Below are positions 34,554 to 44,062 of a stretch of DNA of 64,000 nucleotides, piece by piece. This DNA comes from a virus. Within the stretch, counting starts at the first letter, position 1. The number at the start of each line of letters is the position of its first letter. The stretch covers positions 84,444 to 148,443 of the IMG/VR virus record IMGVR_UViG_3300027791_000007; one strand, written 5' to 3'. Made by a program: the position numbers and the translations under genes. The notes beneath the pieces were generated by a model that was not told where the DNA came from, searched no databases, and saw only the letters and a list, made by a program, of their open reading frames with translations.

Positions 34554-35084
34554 TTATAAGATATTTGAGGGTTCAAAATGTTGATATCTCCAAGTAACCT
34601 CAAATGTTTCAATTTCTGTTGCTTCAGCAGTTGTTAAGTCAATCTGTGAAACAGTCAGTGGAAACGCATTTCTAAAAATGTAAGATTTAAGGATTGTATC
34701 ATCTCTGTCTAGTTGTTCAACTGTTAAATCAGTTTGATAACCAGCAGGGGTAATTAATCCAGTAGCATCGGCATAATTGTTAATACCGTTCTGCCATCTT
34801 TCCATTGCGTTTCTAATCATAAAGTCAGTATCATTATAAAAAGTAGTTGTCCAAGTTTCTGGAGCAGGTCTATCACCAGCCATATAAATGGTTCTACCTC
34901 TGAATGGTACAGCAATCTCACCTAAAGTACTTGCAGGCAAGTTAGTTGCAGTTACCAAGAATGAAGTTCTACGAACATCCAATCCAGTAGTAATTTCAGA
35001 AGGTGGAGTTAACGTCACTTTAAATTGGTTGGCACGAGCACCACCACCGATAAGATTTGCTTTGAAATCGTCTATTTTAGCCAT
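34554..35084 (-). CDS. 19: Tail tube protein gp19
   Basis: 176 residues. NLPASTLGEIAVPFRGRTIYMAGDR and FEVTWRYQHFEPSNIL are the typical gp19 blocks. Forms the inner tube surrounded by the sheath gp18, which lies directly upstream with a 2-bp gap. Strong ribosome site GGAGG. Confidence 0.94.
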   Translation of the reverse strand: MAKIDDFKANLIGGGARANQFKVTLTPPSEITTGLDVRRTSFLVTATNLPASTLGEIAVPFRGRTIYMAGDRPAPETWTTTFYNDTDFMIRNAMERWQNGINNYADATGLITPAGYQTDLTVEQLDRDDTILKSYIFRNAFPLTVSQIDLTTAEATEIETFEVTWRYQHFEPSNIL

Positions 35085-35086
35085 GA

Positions 35087-37261
35087 TTAACCTCCTACCT
35101 CTGTAAATGCGACACCAGTTCTTACGGCGACAAAGTTAAGAGTAATAAAGTTGATACTTCTGTTAGGTTTAACATAGATATCTGCAACAAACTCATTTCT
35201 GTCAATTACTTGTCCAGTATTATTAGTACCGTCAGCAACAACCTTAAAGTCTGTTATTCCTCTTCTTCCTTGTACATCTCTAAGGAATGGTTCTACTAAG
35301 TTTCTAAATTGTGCCCTCGTAAATTCATCGTTGAACTCAAAGAGTTGGAACTTAGCAGCAGTTGCGATTGCTTTTTCTAATACCAAGAACAACCTTCTAA
35401 CATTAATTCTGTCGAAAGCACTTGGTTTTGATAATGCAGTCTTATCACCGAATAGTACAACACCTTGGCCTGGGAAGTTAACAACTGGATTAATCCTTGC
35501 ACGATACAATATATCTCTTTGAGATTTACTTGGATTGTAAGCAAGTTTTACAGCGCCTCTAACATTTCCTCTATTGAAACCGCCTGGTGAAAACCAAGGA
35601 TCAGCAACATTGTCTGTGTTTGCACATAGTCCAGCAGTATCTCCGTTCAATGGAACGAATCTAAACTGGTCGTTGTATTTGTCATACATGTACTTGTAAC
35701 CACTGTCAAACACCATGTAAGATGATGATGGGCAGTTATCAAATGCAGATTTAACATTATCAGTTTGTGTTACCGAATCTGCAATACCAACTACAGCATT
35801 TCTGTGGGGTGATACAAATCCTACACAATCTTTTCTAAACTCAACCAAATCTGTAATCATAGTAACATGTGTGTCCATACCAGTTTCAGTATCAGCAGCG
35901 ATACTTGACGGCCCACCTAATACTAGGTTGATGTCAATACTCTCTACATCTTTGAACTTATCGTATGCAAGTGCAATTTCACCAGCAGATACACTAAAAT
36001 CATCTGCACCACCGTTAAGTTGTGATTCATATGCACTAGTAACAGCAGTGTATGCACCACCTTCTTCTAGTAGAATATCACTACCAGCATTAGTTGATGA
36101 ACCATCTGTACCGTCTAAGATAACATTGTCACCTTCGTTAGTACCAGAAGCATCTGTTCCGTTCAATAATATTTCGTTACCAGTTTGTAAATCTGTTCCC
36201 CAGTTAGTACCAGATGAAGTAATTTCTTCAGCTTTACTTGTTGGGATATCAGAAGTTACTGGATGATCCATCCAATAAATCAAAGTTGATTGTCTGTAGA
36301 CTACATCTGGATAATAGTTACTCTGTCCTTGAGCAGTTTTTCCATTTACGTTTTTAGAAAGACTTGCAAAAATTTCAAGCACACCTAGAGTTCTTTGTCC
36401 TGCTGTATCACTATCAAAACCAGCAATAGTTCCAGTTGTGTCGAAAACTACAATGTGTAGTTCATCGCCTGTACCTCTACCATTTTGAGTTGCCCAAGCA
36501 GATGTGCCTGGGGCACCATCAAACAAGTCATAAAATTTCCACCTACGTCTGATAAATGTACCAGTAGAAAGTGCGGCAACCAAACCAGTTCCGTTTACGT
36601 TGTCAAGTTCTCTGATTGTTGCAGTGTTGTTAGTAATATCAATTGCAGTCACTTCATATTGTTTATCTTCATGTCCACTTACTTGTGTAGTAAATGCAGA
36701 AGATGTGAAGAACGAAAGTATATCTCCAATATTAATTTCGTTATCTGCAACATCAACATCGTCTAGTGTAATTGAAGTTGCACCAGAAGCAGCCGGTGCA
36801 GCGACTTTATTTGCAGTAGTTAAATTTTGTTCGTAAGCACTTGCACTAGGACATACAGAAACAGCAATACTATTTCCTTCTGATCCAGAAGTTCTTGATG
36901 CCCACAAACCAACAGTTCCTTGCCCTTCAGCAAAAGATGTTGTATAGTGGTCAGTTGATCTTATTAGTAGTCCACTCGCCTTTGATGTTGCGTTTAAAAC
37001 ACCAGATTCGATACGAACCACTCTTAGAGCATCTGAATATTGTAAAAAGTTTGCGGCTGTAAACCAAGTTTCGTAGTTACTAGAATTAGGTTTTCCAAAG
37101 ATTTTTAATAGTTCTTCTTCCGATCCAATTGCAGTAACCTCACCGACAGGCCCCTTTTCAAATGGCCCAGCAATTGCACCAATAGATGTTGCAACAGCAG
37201 GAACTACATTTGTTAAGTCGACCTCTTTAACTTGGACGCCAGGTGATACTAGAAATGCCAT
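35087..37261 (-). CDS. 18: Tail sheath protein gp18
   Basis: 724 residues (T4: 659). N-terminal SPGVQVKEVDLTNVVPAVATSIGAIAGPFEKGP and C-terminal FLRDVQGRRGITDFKVVADGTNNT are conserved sheath blocks. In the middle (DNA about 36058-36178) lies an acidic repeat with units like LLNGTD, VILDGTD and ILLEE that recurs in two other structural proteins of this window. Own late promoter at 37324. Confidence 0.96.
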   Translation of the reverse strand: MAFLVSPGVQVKEVDLTNVVPAVATSIGAIAGPFEKGPVGEVTAIGSEEELLKIFGKPNSSNYETWFTAANFLQYSDALRVVRIESGVLNATSKASGLLIRSTDHYTTSFAEGQGTVGLWASRTSGSEGNSIAVSVCPSASAYEQNLTTANKVAAPAASGATSITLDDVDVADNEINIGDILSFFTSSAFTTQVSGHEDKQYEVTAIDITNNTATIRELDNVNGTGLVAALSTGTFIRRRWKFYDLFDGAPGTSAWATQNGRGTGDELHIVVFDTTGTIAGFDSDTAGQRTLGVLEIFASLSKNVNGKTAQGQSNYYPDVVYRQSTLIYWMDHPVTSDIPTSKAEEITSSGTNWGTDLQTGNEILLNGTDASGTNEGDNVILDGTDGSSTNAGSDILLEEGGAYTAVTSAYESQLNGGADDFSVSAGEIALAYDKFKDVESIDINLVLGGPSSIAADTETGMDTHVTMITDLVEFRKDCVGFVSPHRNAVVGIADSVTQTDNVKSAFDNCPSSSYMVFDSGYKYMYDKYNDQFRFVPLNGDTAGLCANTDNVADPWFSPGGFNRGNVRGAVKLAYNPSKSQRDILYRARINPVVNFPGQGVVLFGDKTALSKPSAFDRINVRRLFLVLEKAIATAAKFQLFEFNDEFTRAQFRNLVEPFLRDVQGRRGITDFKVVADGTNNTGQVIDRNEFVADIYVKPNRSINFITLNFVAVRTGVAFTEVGG

Positions 37262-37323
37262 GATTTACTCCTTGTCCTTTAAGTTATGCCCGTTTAGCAT
37301 TGTTCTTACTTAATCATTACTTT

Positions 37324-37331
37324 TATTTATA
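37324..37331 (-). promoter_or_regulatory. T4-type late promoter before gp18
   Basis: Exact TATAAATA on the minus strand, 62 bp from the gp18 ATG. Lies back to back with the plus-strand late box at 37375. Confidence 0.72.
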
Positions 37332-37374
37332 ATTTACCGTTTCTTAAAAACCCACATTTATATGTATTTAATCA

Positions 37375-37382
37375 TATAAATA
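37375..37382 (+). promoter_or_regulatory. Plus-strand T4-type late promoter
   Basis: Exact TATAAATA in plus orientation, ending 5 bp before the ATG of the only plus-strand gene. A start about 6 bp after the box would fall on the ATG, so the transcript may be leaderless. Confidence 0.65.
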
Positions 37383-37387
37383 GTAGT

Positions 37388-37687
37388 ATGACAACACACT
37401 ATGAAAAATACAAAGACACTATTAAAAAGGTTGCAAGAAGAAACTATCGCAAACGAGGCGTTTGGTTAAACAATATTCTAGCAAATCAGTCTTGTACACA
37501 CTGTGGTGAATCAGAAACAGTCTGTCTCAAATTCTATCCTCACGATAATGTAATTCGCTCTCAAACCAAAAGAAAAGGTATGAACGATGATAGCAGAGAA
37601 CAAATACAAGAATTGATTGATAACTCTAAGGTTGTTTGTTCTAACTGTTGGATTAAACTAGATAGTGATTTGATAGAATTTCTCTAA
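37388..37687 (+). CDS. HNH/zinc-knuckle-like small protein, only plus-strand gene
   Basis: 99 residues. Lys/Arg-rich N-terminus, then CTHCGESETVCLKFYPHDN and KVVCSNCWIKL, giving two CxxC knuckles with a His between, as in small HNH-type or zinc-finger phage proteins. The usual HNH His and Asn pair is not clearly complete. It runs against all neighbours and converges with the oxygenase gene, their stops overlapping by 4 bp. Antisense orientation inside the late tail region is the pattern of an inserted selfish or regulatory gene. No Shine-Dalgarno visible. Confidence 0.7.
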   Translation: MTTHYEKYKDTIKKVARRNYRKRGVWLNNILANQSCTHCGESETVCLKFYPHDNVIRSQTKRKGMNDDSREQIQELIDNSKVVCSNCWIKLDSDLIEFL

Positions 37688-38235
37688 TCAATATTTCCAG
37701 CAACCATTACTCTGTCATGTTCACATTCTTGTGGTGGTACACAATGCATGTTATATTGATATTTATCATTTGCAAGTATTCCATTCCAAAAAATTAAAGT
37801 ATCTTCTTCTGGTATAATTTCTAAATTTCTTTGTTCAAATACTAAGGGTGAACACTTAGGACAACATTCTGCATAGTAAGTCCATGCCCATACAACACTA
37901 TGTATATGTGCTGTCGCTTCATCACCCCTCTGATATATTGCACCCCAACAATCTTTTGTTTCCCATCTTCTAGCATGTCCAGTAAAATAGTTTAATACAT
38001 CTATTACTGAGTCTGATATTTCCCCAAAGATTGGATTAAAATGATTCATATGCCAACTAGTTCTGTGTTCAGCGACTATATTGGTAGACTTGCCTGGATG
38101 ATTTTTTAAATTAAATGCATCATCTTTTATTATACTTTTGATTAGAAGTCTTTTATCCGTAGGTATATTTAACTTAACTTTACCAATTGGATGAATAGTC
38201 TCTAACAATTGGAGCCCACTTTGTTCCATATTCAT
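37684..38235 (-). CDS. 2OG-Fe(II) oxygenase-like protein (HxH type)
   Basis: 183 residues. WGAIYQRGDEATAHIHSVVWAWTYYAEC (metal HxH near residues 109-111), PLVFEQRNLEIIPEEDTLIFWNGIL and the distal HCVPPQECEHDRVMVAGN match the TIGR02466/2OG-FeII_Oxy_5 pattern. The start (ATG 38235) has GGGGAG 7 bp in front and overlaps the gp17 3' end by 56 bp. Substrate unknown. Inserted between the terminase and the sheath gene. Confidence 0.65.
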   Translation of the reverse strand: MNMEQSGLQLLETIHPIGKVKLNIPTDKRLLIKSIIKDDAFNLKNHPGKSTNIVAEHRTSWHMNHFNPIFGEISDSVIDVLNYFTGHARRWETKDCWGAIYQRGDEATAHIHSVVWAWTYYAECCPKCSPLVFEQRNLEIIPEEDTLIFWNGILANDKYQYNMHCVPPQECEHDRVMVAGNID

Positions 38236-39817
38236 CTACCATCTCCCCAATATTTTCATCTTCTAAACCATCTACTATAAATCCGAAAGGAGCCATATCT
38301 TGTTCTATTTGGTTTTTATTTTCTTGTAACATGCGTTCTCGCATATCCATGTTAGTTAATTCTTTAAAATACGTTTGGTCAATCGACCATGCAAACATAA
38401 ACAAACATGCAACCAAATCATCGTTACATCCATCGTCTGCTTGAAAAGACGATCCTTTTACTATGAATGTTGATAATTCGTTTATCATATCATAATCTTG
38501 TACTATCATTTTATTATCTTCGATCATCTGTTTTAGATTAGAACAACCAATCTTCTTAACTGCTTTAGTTGTTCTTACCCCCAACTGTGCCTTACCACCA
38601 CTAAATCCACCACCCATGATTTGTCCAGCACGACCTCTCATAGATGCCATAACTAGATTATCATATTCTAAATCAAACTGTAATGTATTAGCAACTTGTT
38701 CACCGATATCATTTACCTCTACCAAAACAAATGCTTGATTATATGCTCTTGCAACATCATATATTTTTTGTGGGAACAATAGTGGTTTTATTTCGTTATC
38801 TCTGTACTTCGCACATATTTTATATGGTATCTGTGTTACGTCAAAAACAACAAAGGCAGAGTAATCACTCTCTACTCCTCTTGCAACGTCCACCGTCATA
38901 AAATAAGTATGATCTTTTTCTGGTGGATAATAAACATCCAAACCTTTATTAGATTGTATCGGAGTCTTATATGCAAGTTCTCTTAGTTTGCGTGGCGAAA
39001 TAAGTGTATCAATAGAACCTAAAAACTCACACTCAAACTCTGTGTTAAACTGTTGTTCACTTGTATTCGCAATAGTTTCTTTCTTCCATTTCTCATCTCG
39101 GCCTGGTACTTCTGACCAATGAACCTCAATAGGTATATAACTATTTCGTTTTTCTTCTGCTTCTGTCCATATCTTATAGAACATGTTCATACCGTGTGGT
39201 GTGGAAACAATCATAACCTTTGTTGTTTTACCAGAAGAAATGGTAGGATACACAGAACTAAAAAATTGTTCTGCTACGTTGCTGGGTACATATGCAAACT
39301 CATCCAAGAAAATAATATTATAAGAACCACCACGAACGGCAGATGCTGAAGTAGATGACGCCAAAATTTTAGAACCGTTTTCAAGTTCAAGACTCCCTTT
39401 GTTCCAAGACATAACTCCTTGTTGTAACCACTTGGGAAGATGTTCATACGCAAGTTGCAGTCTCCCCAATAAATCTCTCGCAGTTGCGGCCTTGTTTGCA
39501 AGTATAGCAATATTAACTGCTGGATTAAATAAAGCATAGTGTAACAAATACGACACCATTGTTGTGGACTTACCAGACTGTCTAGGTAATTTACATATAG
39601 TAAAACGATTACTGTGGAATGTACCAACCATTTCTTTTTGAAAAGGATACATCGTAAATGGTACTAAACCTTCATCAAGATTAATAATCTTCACATAGTT
39701 TTGAATAAAGTATAGTGGGTCTTCCATACAACTAGCATATTCTTGCAGTTCTTTCTTAGTCCAGTTCTGCTGTACATTGGCCTTTTTAAGATTTGGATTA
39801 CCTAGATAAGTTTCCAT
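38180..39817 (-). CDS. 17: Terminase large subunit gp17
   Basis: 545 residues. ATPase: Walker A CKLPRQSGKST (75-85), Walker B IIFLDEFAYV, coupling motif STPHGM. Nuclease: DVARGVESDYSAFVVFD, VEVNDIGEQV and CNDDLVACLFMFAW carry the acidic metal ligands. Packages DNA through gp20 and cuts the concatemer. Starts 20 bp inside the sulfotransferase-like gene. Confidence 0.97.
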   Translation of the reverse strand: METYLGNPNLKKANVQQNWTKKELQEYASCMEDPLYFIQNYVKIINLDEGLVPFTMYPFQKEMVGTFHSNRFTICKLPRQSGKSTTMVSYLLHYALFNPAVNIAILANKAATARDLLGRLQLAYEHLPKWLQQGVMSWNKGSLELENGSKILASSTSASAVRGGSYNIIFLDEFAYVPSNVAEQFFSSVYPTISSGKTTKVMIVSTPHGMNMFYKIWTEAEEKRNSYIPIEVHWSEVPGRDEKWKKETIANTSEQQFNTEFECEFLGSIDTLISPRKLRELAYKTPIQSNKGLDVYYPPEKDHTYFMTVDVARGVESDYSAFVVFDVTQIPYKICAKYRDNEIKPLLFPQKIYDVARAYNQAFVLVEVNDIGEQVANTLQFDLEYDNLVMASMRGRAGQIMGGGFSGGKAQLGVRTTKAVKKIGCSNLKQMIEDNKMIVQDYDMINELSTFIVKGSSFQADDGCNDDLVACLFMFAWSIDQTYFKELTNMDMRERMLQENKNQIEQDMAPFGFIVDGLEDENIGEMVDEYGTKWAPIVRDYSSNW

Positions 39818-40775
39818 AAAATTTATTTTCTCTTTCTATTCTTTCTTCTAATATATCAGTTGTTACTCTTTGGTAATAATTACTCTCTTTGCACCATTCA
39901 TTATATCTATCAACACATTCAGAAAAATTCTCTATCTTATTTCTTTTATCAAGTAAAGTATTCATTTTTAATGGAACACCCCACAAGAGTCTTTTCTGTT
40001 TTACTAGACTACTTATGTATTCTTCAAACCTTATAGATTTTAACAGTGAACCTAAACCAATATTATCAACACCAATATTACTAAGATTGTATGTTGTCTT
40101 ATTATATTCATCAAAACTTATACCTTTCATTTCATGTTCTATTCCAGTTAATTTCCAAAGCATATGGTCTGTATTGTATGCAAATTCATTATAATCAACT
40201 TCAATAGCTGTAGGAAAATACTTATCTACCCACCACTTATATCTAAGATACATTTTTAATTTTTTATTAAATAAATTTAAATCAACTTTGTAGTTTTCAT
40301 CTTTGACATTATTTCTATGTTCGTCTACACTAAAAACATTTCTAATCTTATTAGTATCCCTAATACCCCAACTTAAAGCGTATTCAAATGGATCTCTTGT
40401 ACAATAAAAAATCTTTTGATAATGTCTGTTTAAAAAAGGATACCACTCTCTTGTACCACCAGCTTTTTTACCAGCCATTACAGCTCTTTCTTTCATCACA
40501 TAATGTGCTAATCTAGAAACTAAAGAACTTCCAGTATTGTTTTCTAAAAGTTGTATAACTCTTTCTAGTGGTTGTCCATATCGTATATATGTGTAATCAG
40601 GGCCTCTAGGCACTTTGTGTACAATTTTTACAATATTATTATTGTATAATTCTAATCCTGCAGCTATTTCATGTGTATTAGTATAATCTAATCCAGCACT
40701 ATTTAAAAATACTGTAAGACTTCTTTGTAAGTAGGTTGAACCTACTCCATCTGGAGTCAATATCAAATAATTCAT
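39798..40775 (-). CDS. Sulfotransferase-like P-loop protein between gp16 and gp17
   Basis: 325 residues. LILTPDGVGSTYLQRSL (about 4-20) fits the PAPS 5'-phosphosulfate-binding loop, and YCTRDPFEYALSWGIRD (about 124-140) the 3'-phosphate-binding motif (R-D-P-x-x-x-x-x-S). The rest is helical. Could sulfate a host or virion component; substrate unknown. The two terminase genes are normally adjacent, so this is an insertion. An APS kinase-like gene elsewhere in the window could in principle supply PAPS, but that link is speculation. Confidence 0.6.
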   Translation of the reverse strand: MNYLILTPDGVGSTYLQRSLTVFLNSAGLDYTNTHEIAAGLELYNNNIVKIVHKVPRGPDYTYIRYGQPLERVIQLLENNTGSSLVSRLAHYVMKERAVMAGKKAGGTREWYPFLNRHYQKIFYCTRDPFEYALSWGIRDTNKIRNVFSVDEHRNNVKDENYKVDLNLFNKKLKMYLRYKWWVDKYFPTAIEVDYNEFAYNTDHMLWKLTGIEHEMKGISFDEYNKTTYNLSNIGVDNIGLGSLLKSIRFEEYISSLVKQKRLLWGVPLKMNTLLDKRNKIENFSECVDRYNEWCKESNYYQRVTTDILEERIERENKFYGNLSR

Positions 40776-40778
40776 GCA

Positions 40779-41171
40779 TCACTTTCCCTTTAACATCTTT
40801 TGTAATTCAGCAGTTGAACCAACAAACAATGCATTAGTAACATTCTTAGGAGCATTACTGGGTACTTCTTTAAGTTTTCTCATCTTCTCTTGTAAGTCGC
40901 CCAACTTCTCTGTTACTTCTGCTACTTGTTTTATAAGATTACCAGCAACTTCATATGCTCTTGGATGATCAGATTCCTTTGCAAGTTCTAATATACCATC
41001 AATTGCATGAGAACCCTTTTCTACAAGATTATAAAAGTTCTCTCGTTGATACTTGTAATCATTGTCAACGTCACCCCAATCTTCTCTTTGACTTTTCTTT
41101 GGTGTAACATCTATAAGGTCTTTACCTTCTTCGATAGGTATACCCAGAGATTCTGCTATTTCAATACTCAT
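40779..41171 (-). CDS. 16: Terminase small subunit gp16
   Basis: 130 residues. QRENFYNLVEKGSHAIDGILELAKESDHPRAYEVAGNLIKQVAEVTEKLGDLQEKM is the coiled-coil core of T4-type gp16; NALFVGSTAELQKMLKG is the conserved C-terminal end. Recognises DNA and stimulates gp17. Confidence 0.92.
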   Translation of the reverse strand: MSIEIAESLGIPIEEGKDLIDVTPKKSQREDWGDVDNDYKYQRENFYNLVEKGSHAIDGILELAKESDHPRAYEVAGNLIKQVAEVTEKLGDLQEKMRKLKEVPSNAPKNVTNALFVGSTAELQKMLKGK

Positions 41172-41173
41172 AA

Positions 41174-41968
41174 CTAACTACTAGGTTCGCCGTCCTCAAA
41201 GAATGAGGTCGTTTCATTAAATCCAAAATCATCATCATCTGCACTTGCAGTTGCTGGTGCTGGGGTAACACTATATTTCTGTTGTCTAGTTGGTGTATTC
41301 TCTGGTAAGTCAGTATACTGGTCAACTGTTGCAGTTTTGATAACTGCCTGTGACGTAACTGGGCCATATAAGTAAAATTTACATGTGAAAGATAAGTTAT
41401 AGATAACTGCCCTTCTCTCTGCAAAGTCTCCTTGATAACTATCCTCGTAACTGATATCGTTTAGAACAATAGGTACATCTCTTTTGATTCCCATATCAAC
41501 CATATCATTGATTGTCAATGTGTAGTCTGGTTGAAAGTATGGTAAAATTTGTTCTACGATTTGTAGTGCATCGTCTGATTGTTTTGCCATAATGTATAGT
41601 GTAAAATTCAAATTATATGGAACAGGCATATATTGCATATCCATTCTATTTGACTTATCATCACTACCACTATCTTTTACTCTTTTGAATTTCTGTACAC
41701 GATTTAATTTTCGTGTGGGATCATAAGTCATTCCAGTAATTTCAAATCCAATTCTAGGTAAAGTAATTGCAACCTTGGATGCTAAACTTGGGTCTTGATT
41801 AAGTCTAGATAAAAACTTTTGTTGTGGGCCATATGCCAATGGCACCTTCATTGATTGAGTCACTTTTCCGGCATTGTCTTTTCTAACAATACTAATATTA
41901 TTAAATAATGAACCGAAAGAGACTACCACTTTTCGCATACTTTCGTGGTAAAATTGTTGTCCTAACAT
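41174..41968 (-). CDS. 15: Tail sheath stabiliser / tail terminator gp15
   Basis: 264 residues. FYHESMRKVVVSFGSLFNNISIVR and PLAYGPQQKFLSRLNQDP plus TLPRIGFEITGMTYDPTRKLN are the gp15 signatures. Caps the tail and joins it to the neck proteins gp13/gp14. The C-terminus is acidic and low complexity. Confidence 0.94.
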   Translation of the reverse strand: MLGQQFYHESMRKVVVSFGSLFNNISIVRKDNAGKVTQSMKVPLAYGPQQKFLSRLNQDPSLASKVAITLPRIGFEITGMTYDPTRKLNRVQKFKRVKDSGSDDKSNRMDMQYMPVPYNLNFTLYIMAKQSDDALQIVEQILPYFQPDYTLTINDMVDMGIKRDVPIVLNDISYEDSYQGDFAERRAVIYNLSFTCKFYLYGPVTSQAVIKTATVDQYTDLPENTPTRQQKYSVTPAPATASADDDDFGFNETTSFFEDGEPSS

Positions 41969-41970
41969 AT

Positions 41971-42870
41971 CTAAGCTCCTGCATCACCAAATGGGTTTCT
42001 CTCACTGAAATCAAGAATATTCTCATTGGTTATTTGTTGTGTTATAAATTCATTTTGTGCCGACTTATCACTATCCATGTCACCTACTATATATTCTTCT
42101 GAAATTAAGTAACTGGTTGTTCCAGTATCAGCATCATTCTCTAACTGTAGAGAACCTATTTCATTCTCTAGTGTAAATTGATACACTAGAGCATCAGTAC
42201 TATTGACATCTTCGATAGAATCAATTGCTTCAATACCAGTATCTAATCTACTCATATCGTATTCGTACTGTCTGCATCTTAGTTTGTAAATAGGATTGTT
42301 ATCTAGTTGATGAAATGGAGCATCATGGTCAACAAAACCAATCTCAAACATTTTACCCAATACTGGATGATAAACCAAATCGCCTTCTAAAGGTCTATCT
42401 GCATCTGTAGCATCGGTTTCGTTTAGAAGATAATGATAATTTGATCCAAATGTTTCAAACTGTGTTCCATCGGTAATTGTTCTGGTTGCATCTTCCAGTT
42501 CGATTGAACCACCAGTAGTATCTGTACCATCTTCTATTGTAAACTGTTTAGTTAATTCTTGAAATCTTTCTTTATGGACAACAAATGTAATTTCATTTCT
42601 ATTGTCCAAACCAAACTGTGTCATTAATTCTTTATCACCAGCATATCCACTTTCGGCATCCTCAACATACATCTCTATGGGTTGTTGATTTCTATACTTT
42701 GCAAGAGAATCTTCACCAAGAACATTGTCTAAAGCTACAGCTGTTCTGTCCACATAATACACATCATGACCGTGTATTTGGATTGCTTCTTTTATCAAGT
42801 CTTTATATAGGTTTCTCTCACTTGCAATACTTGTTAAGTTACTCGTATGAAATGCCTTATTGACTGCCAT
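41971..42870 (-). CDS. 14: Neck protein gp14
   Basis: 299 residues. LYKDLIKEAIQIHGHDVYYVDRT is the conserved N-terminal block; later GDLVYHPVLGKMFEIGFVDHDAPFHQLDN and LRCRQYEYDMSRLDTG follow gp14. Part of the gp13-gp14 neck ring. Order 13-14-15 is as in T4. Confidence 0.93.
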   Translation of the reverse strand: MAVNKAFHTSNLTSIASERNLYKDLIKEAIQIHGHDVYYVDRTAVALDNVLGEDSLAKYRNQQPIEMYVEDAESGYAGDKELMTQFGLDNRNEITFVVHKERFQELTKQFTIEDGTDTTGGSIELEDATRTITDGTQFETFGSNYHYLLNETDATDADRPLEGDLVYHPVLGKMFEIGFVDHDAPFHQLDNNPIYKLRCRQYEYDMSRLDTGIEAIDSIEDVNSTDALVYQFTLENEIGSLQLENDADTGTTSYLISEEYIVGDMDSDKSAQNEFITQQITNENILDFSERNPFGDAGA

Positions 42871-42873
42871 AGT

Positions 42874-43686
42874 TTATCCTATCATATAGTTAACTGGAGT
42901 TTCAAACATTAACTGTATTGTTTCTTCGAGTTTATTGATTTCTTCTTGGGCTTGTGAATAAATTGTTTCGCCATTCATAGTTACACCACCCAACATTGCG
43001 ACACCACTAAATTTTGAGAGGTTTGCACCCCACTGCCTTTTTATCAAAGCCGTTGCATATCTTTTTAGATAGATGTCATCGAATATATCTGTATAGGTTG
43101 ATGGATCTAGTTTACGATAACACTCAATGATTAAAAACTCATCTTTTGTTACTGCCTGAACATCCATATCCAGATATAATCTATTCTGGTGTTGGTTAAA
43201 TCTAATTGGAACTTCTCCTACCAATATGTGTGATAGATGATCTAATTGTTGCATAGTCATTTCATATGATATAATAGAAGTAGAACTAAAATCAAAAAGG
43301 TCATTTAATCTCATTTGATATCTAATATCAAACATACTGTTTGTGGATGAATCATCAAATGGAAAGATGTTTAAAACTGAAACCACAGAAGATGGCATCG
43401 GTATAAAATTTTGGCCTTCTAGAAAAGAACTAGTAATAGTACTGTCTACTGAATCTGTTCCAGTAGTGCTTGCATTAGTTGACCATCTTGTGATATCAGC
43501 AGATGTAATTTTATATTTTAAATACATTCTTTCAATACCATCGTAATGATACTGTGCAAAAAATTGTAGTGCTTCGTCTATTCTATCATCGCCTTGGTCA
43601 TCACTAATATTAATATCAATTACACCCTTACCCAGATTTCTAAGGCAATATTCTTTAAATGTAGATTTACTTGTTGGTATTGCCAT
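42874..43686 (-). CDS. 13: Neck protein gp13
   Basis: 270 residues. FKEYCLRNLGKGVIDINISDDQGDDRIDEALQFFAQYHYDG and LFDFSSTSIISYEMTMQQLDHL are conserved gp13 blocks; the C-terminal half has NRLYLDMDVQAV and AALIKRQWGANLSKF-like text. Head completion. Confidence 0.93.
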   Translation of the reverse strand: MAIPTSKSTFKEYCLRNLGKGVIDINISDDQGDDRIDEALQFFAQYHYDGIERMYLKYKITSADITRWSTNASTTGTDSVDSTITSSFLEGQNFIPMPSSVVSVLNIFPFDDSSTNSMFDIRYQMRLNDLFDFSSTSIISYEMTMQQLDHLSHILVGEVPIRFNQHQNRLYLDMDVQAVTKDEFLIIECYRKLDPSTYTDIFDDIYLKRYATALIKRQWGANLSKFSGVAMLGGVTMNGETIYSQAQEEINKLEETIQLMFETPVNYMIG

Positions 43687-43688
43687 GT

Positions 43689-44045
43689 CTATTCCTCTAT
43701 ATTTAATATCTCTGTTACAGCATCATCAAAATGTGATGGATGCCCAGGGCCATCATGTCCATCTGGTTTTAACTTAAATGGTTGTGTTCCATTTGTCGCA
43801 GTTCTTCTAGCGGCTGTATCCCAAACTAGAGTACGCCACTCTTTTTTTTCATCTTCATCTCTGAACTTTATGACAATCCAAATGGCACCATTAGATAAAG
43901 TTTCAATACCCCATTTTACATAGTCATCGGATTTGCCATTCATAAAAGTAGTGGTTCTTCCTTTTTCAGCATCTGAAACAGCAGCATCTCCGCTCAATCC
44001 ACCTAAGTATCTGACCTGCATAGGATGAGTATATTTTTTTGCCAT
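43689..44045 (-). CDS. Small late protein upstream of gp13, function unknown
   Basis: 118 residues. An N-terminal beta segment (MQVRYLGGLSGDAAVSD), then YVKWGIETLSNGAIWIVIKFRDEDEKKEWRTLVWDTAARRTATNG. No family recognised. It has its own TATAAATA box and leads the neck operon, so it is probably a virion-associated or assembly protein. Confidence 0.6.
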   Translation of the reverse strand: MAKKYTHPMQVRYLGGLSGDAAVSDAEKGRTTTFMNGKSDDYVKWGIETLSNGAIWIVIKFRDEDEKKEWRTLVWDTAARRTATNGTQPFKLKPDGHDGPGHPSHFDDAVTEILNIEE

Positions 44046-44062
44046 GTAATTCTCCTTTATAC

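Noticed and set aside
43594-43923. Plus-strand open frame opposite gp13 and its upstream gene.
   Set aside because: Cysteine-rich shadow of two coding genes, no promoter.
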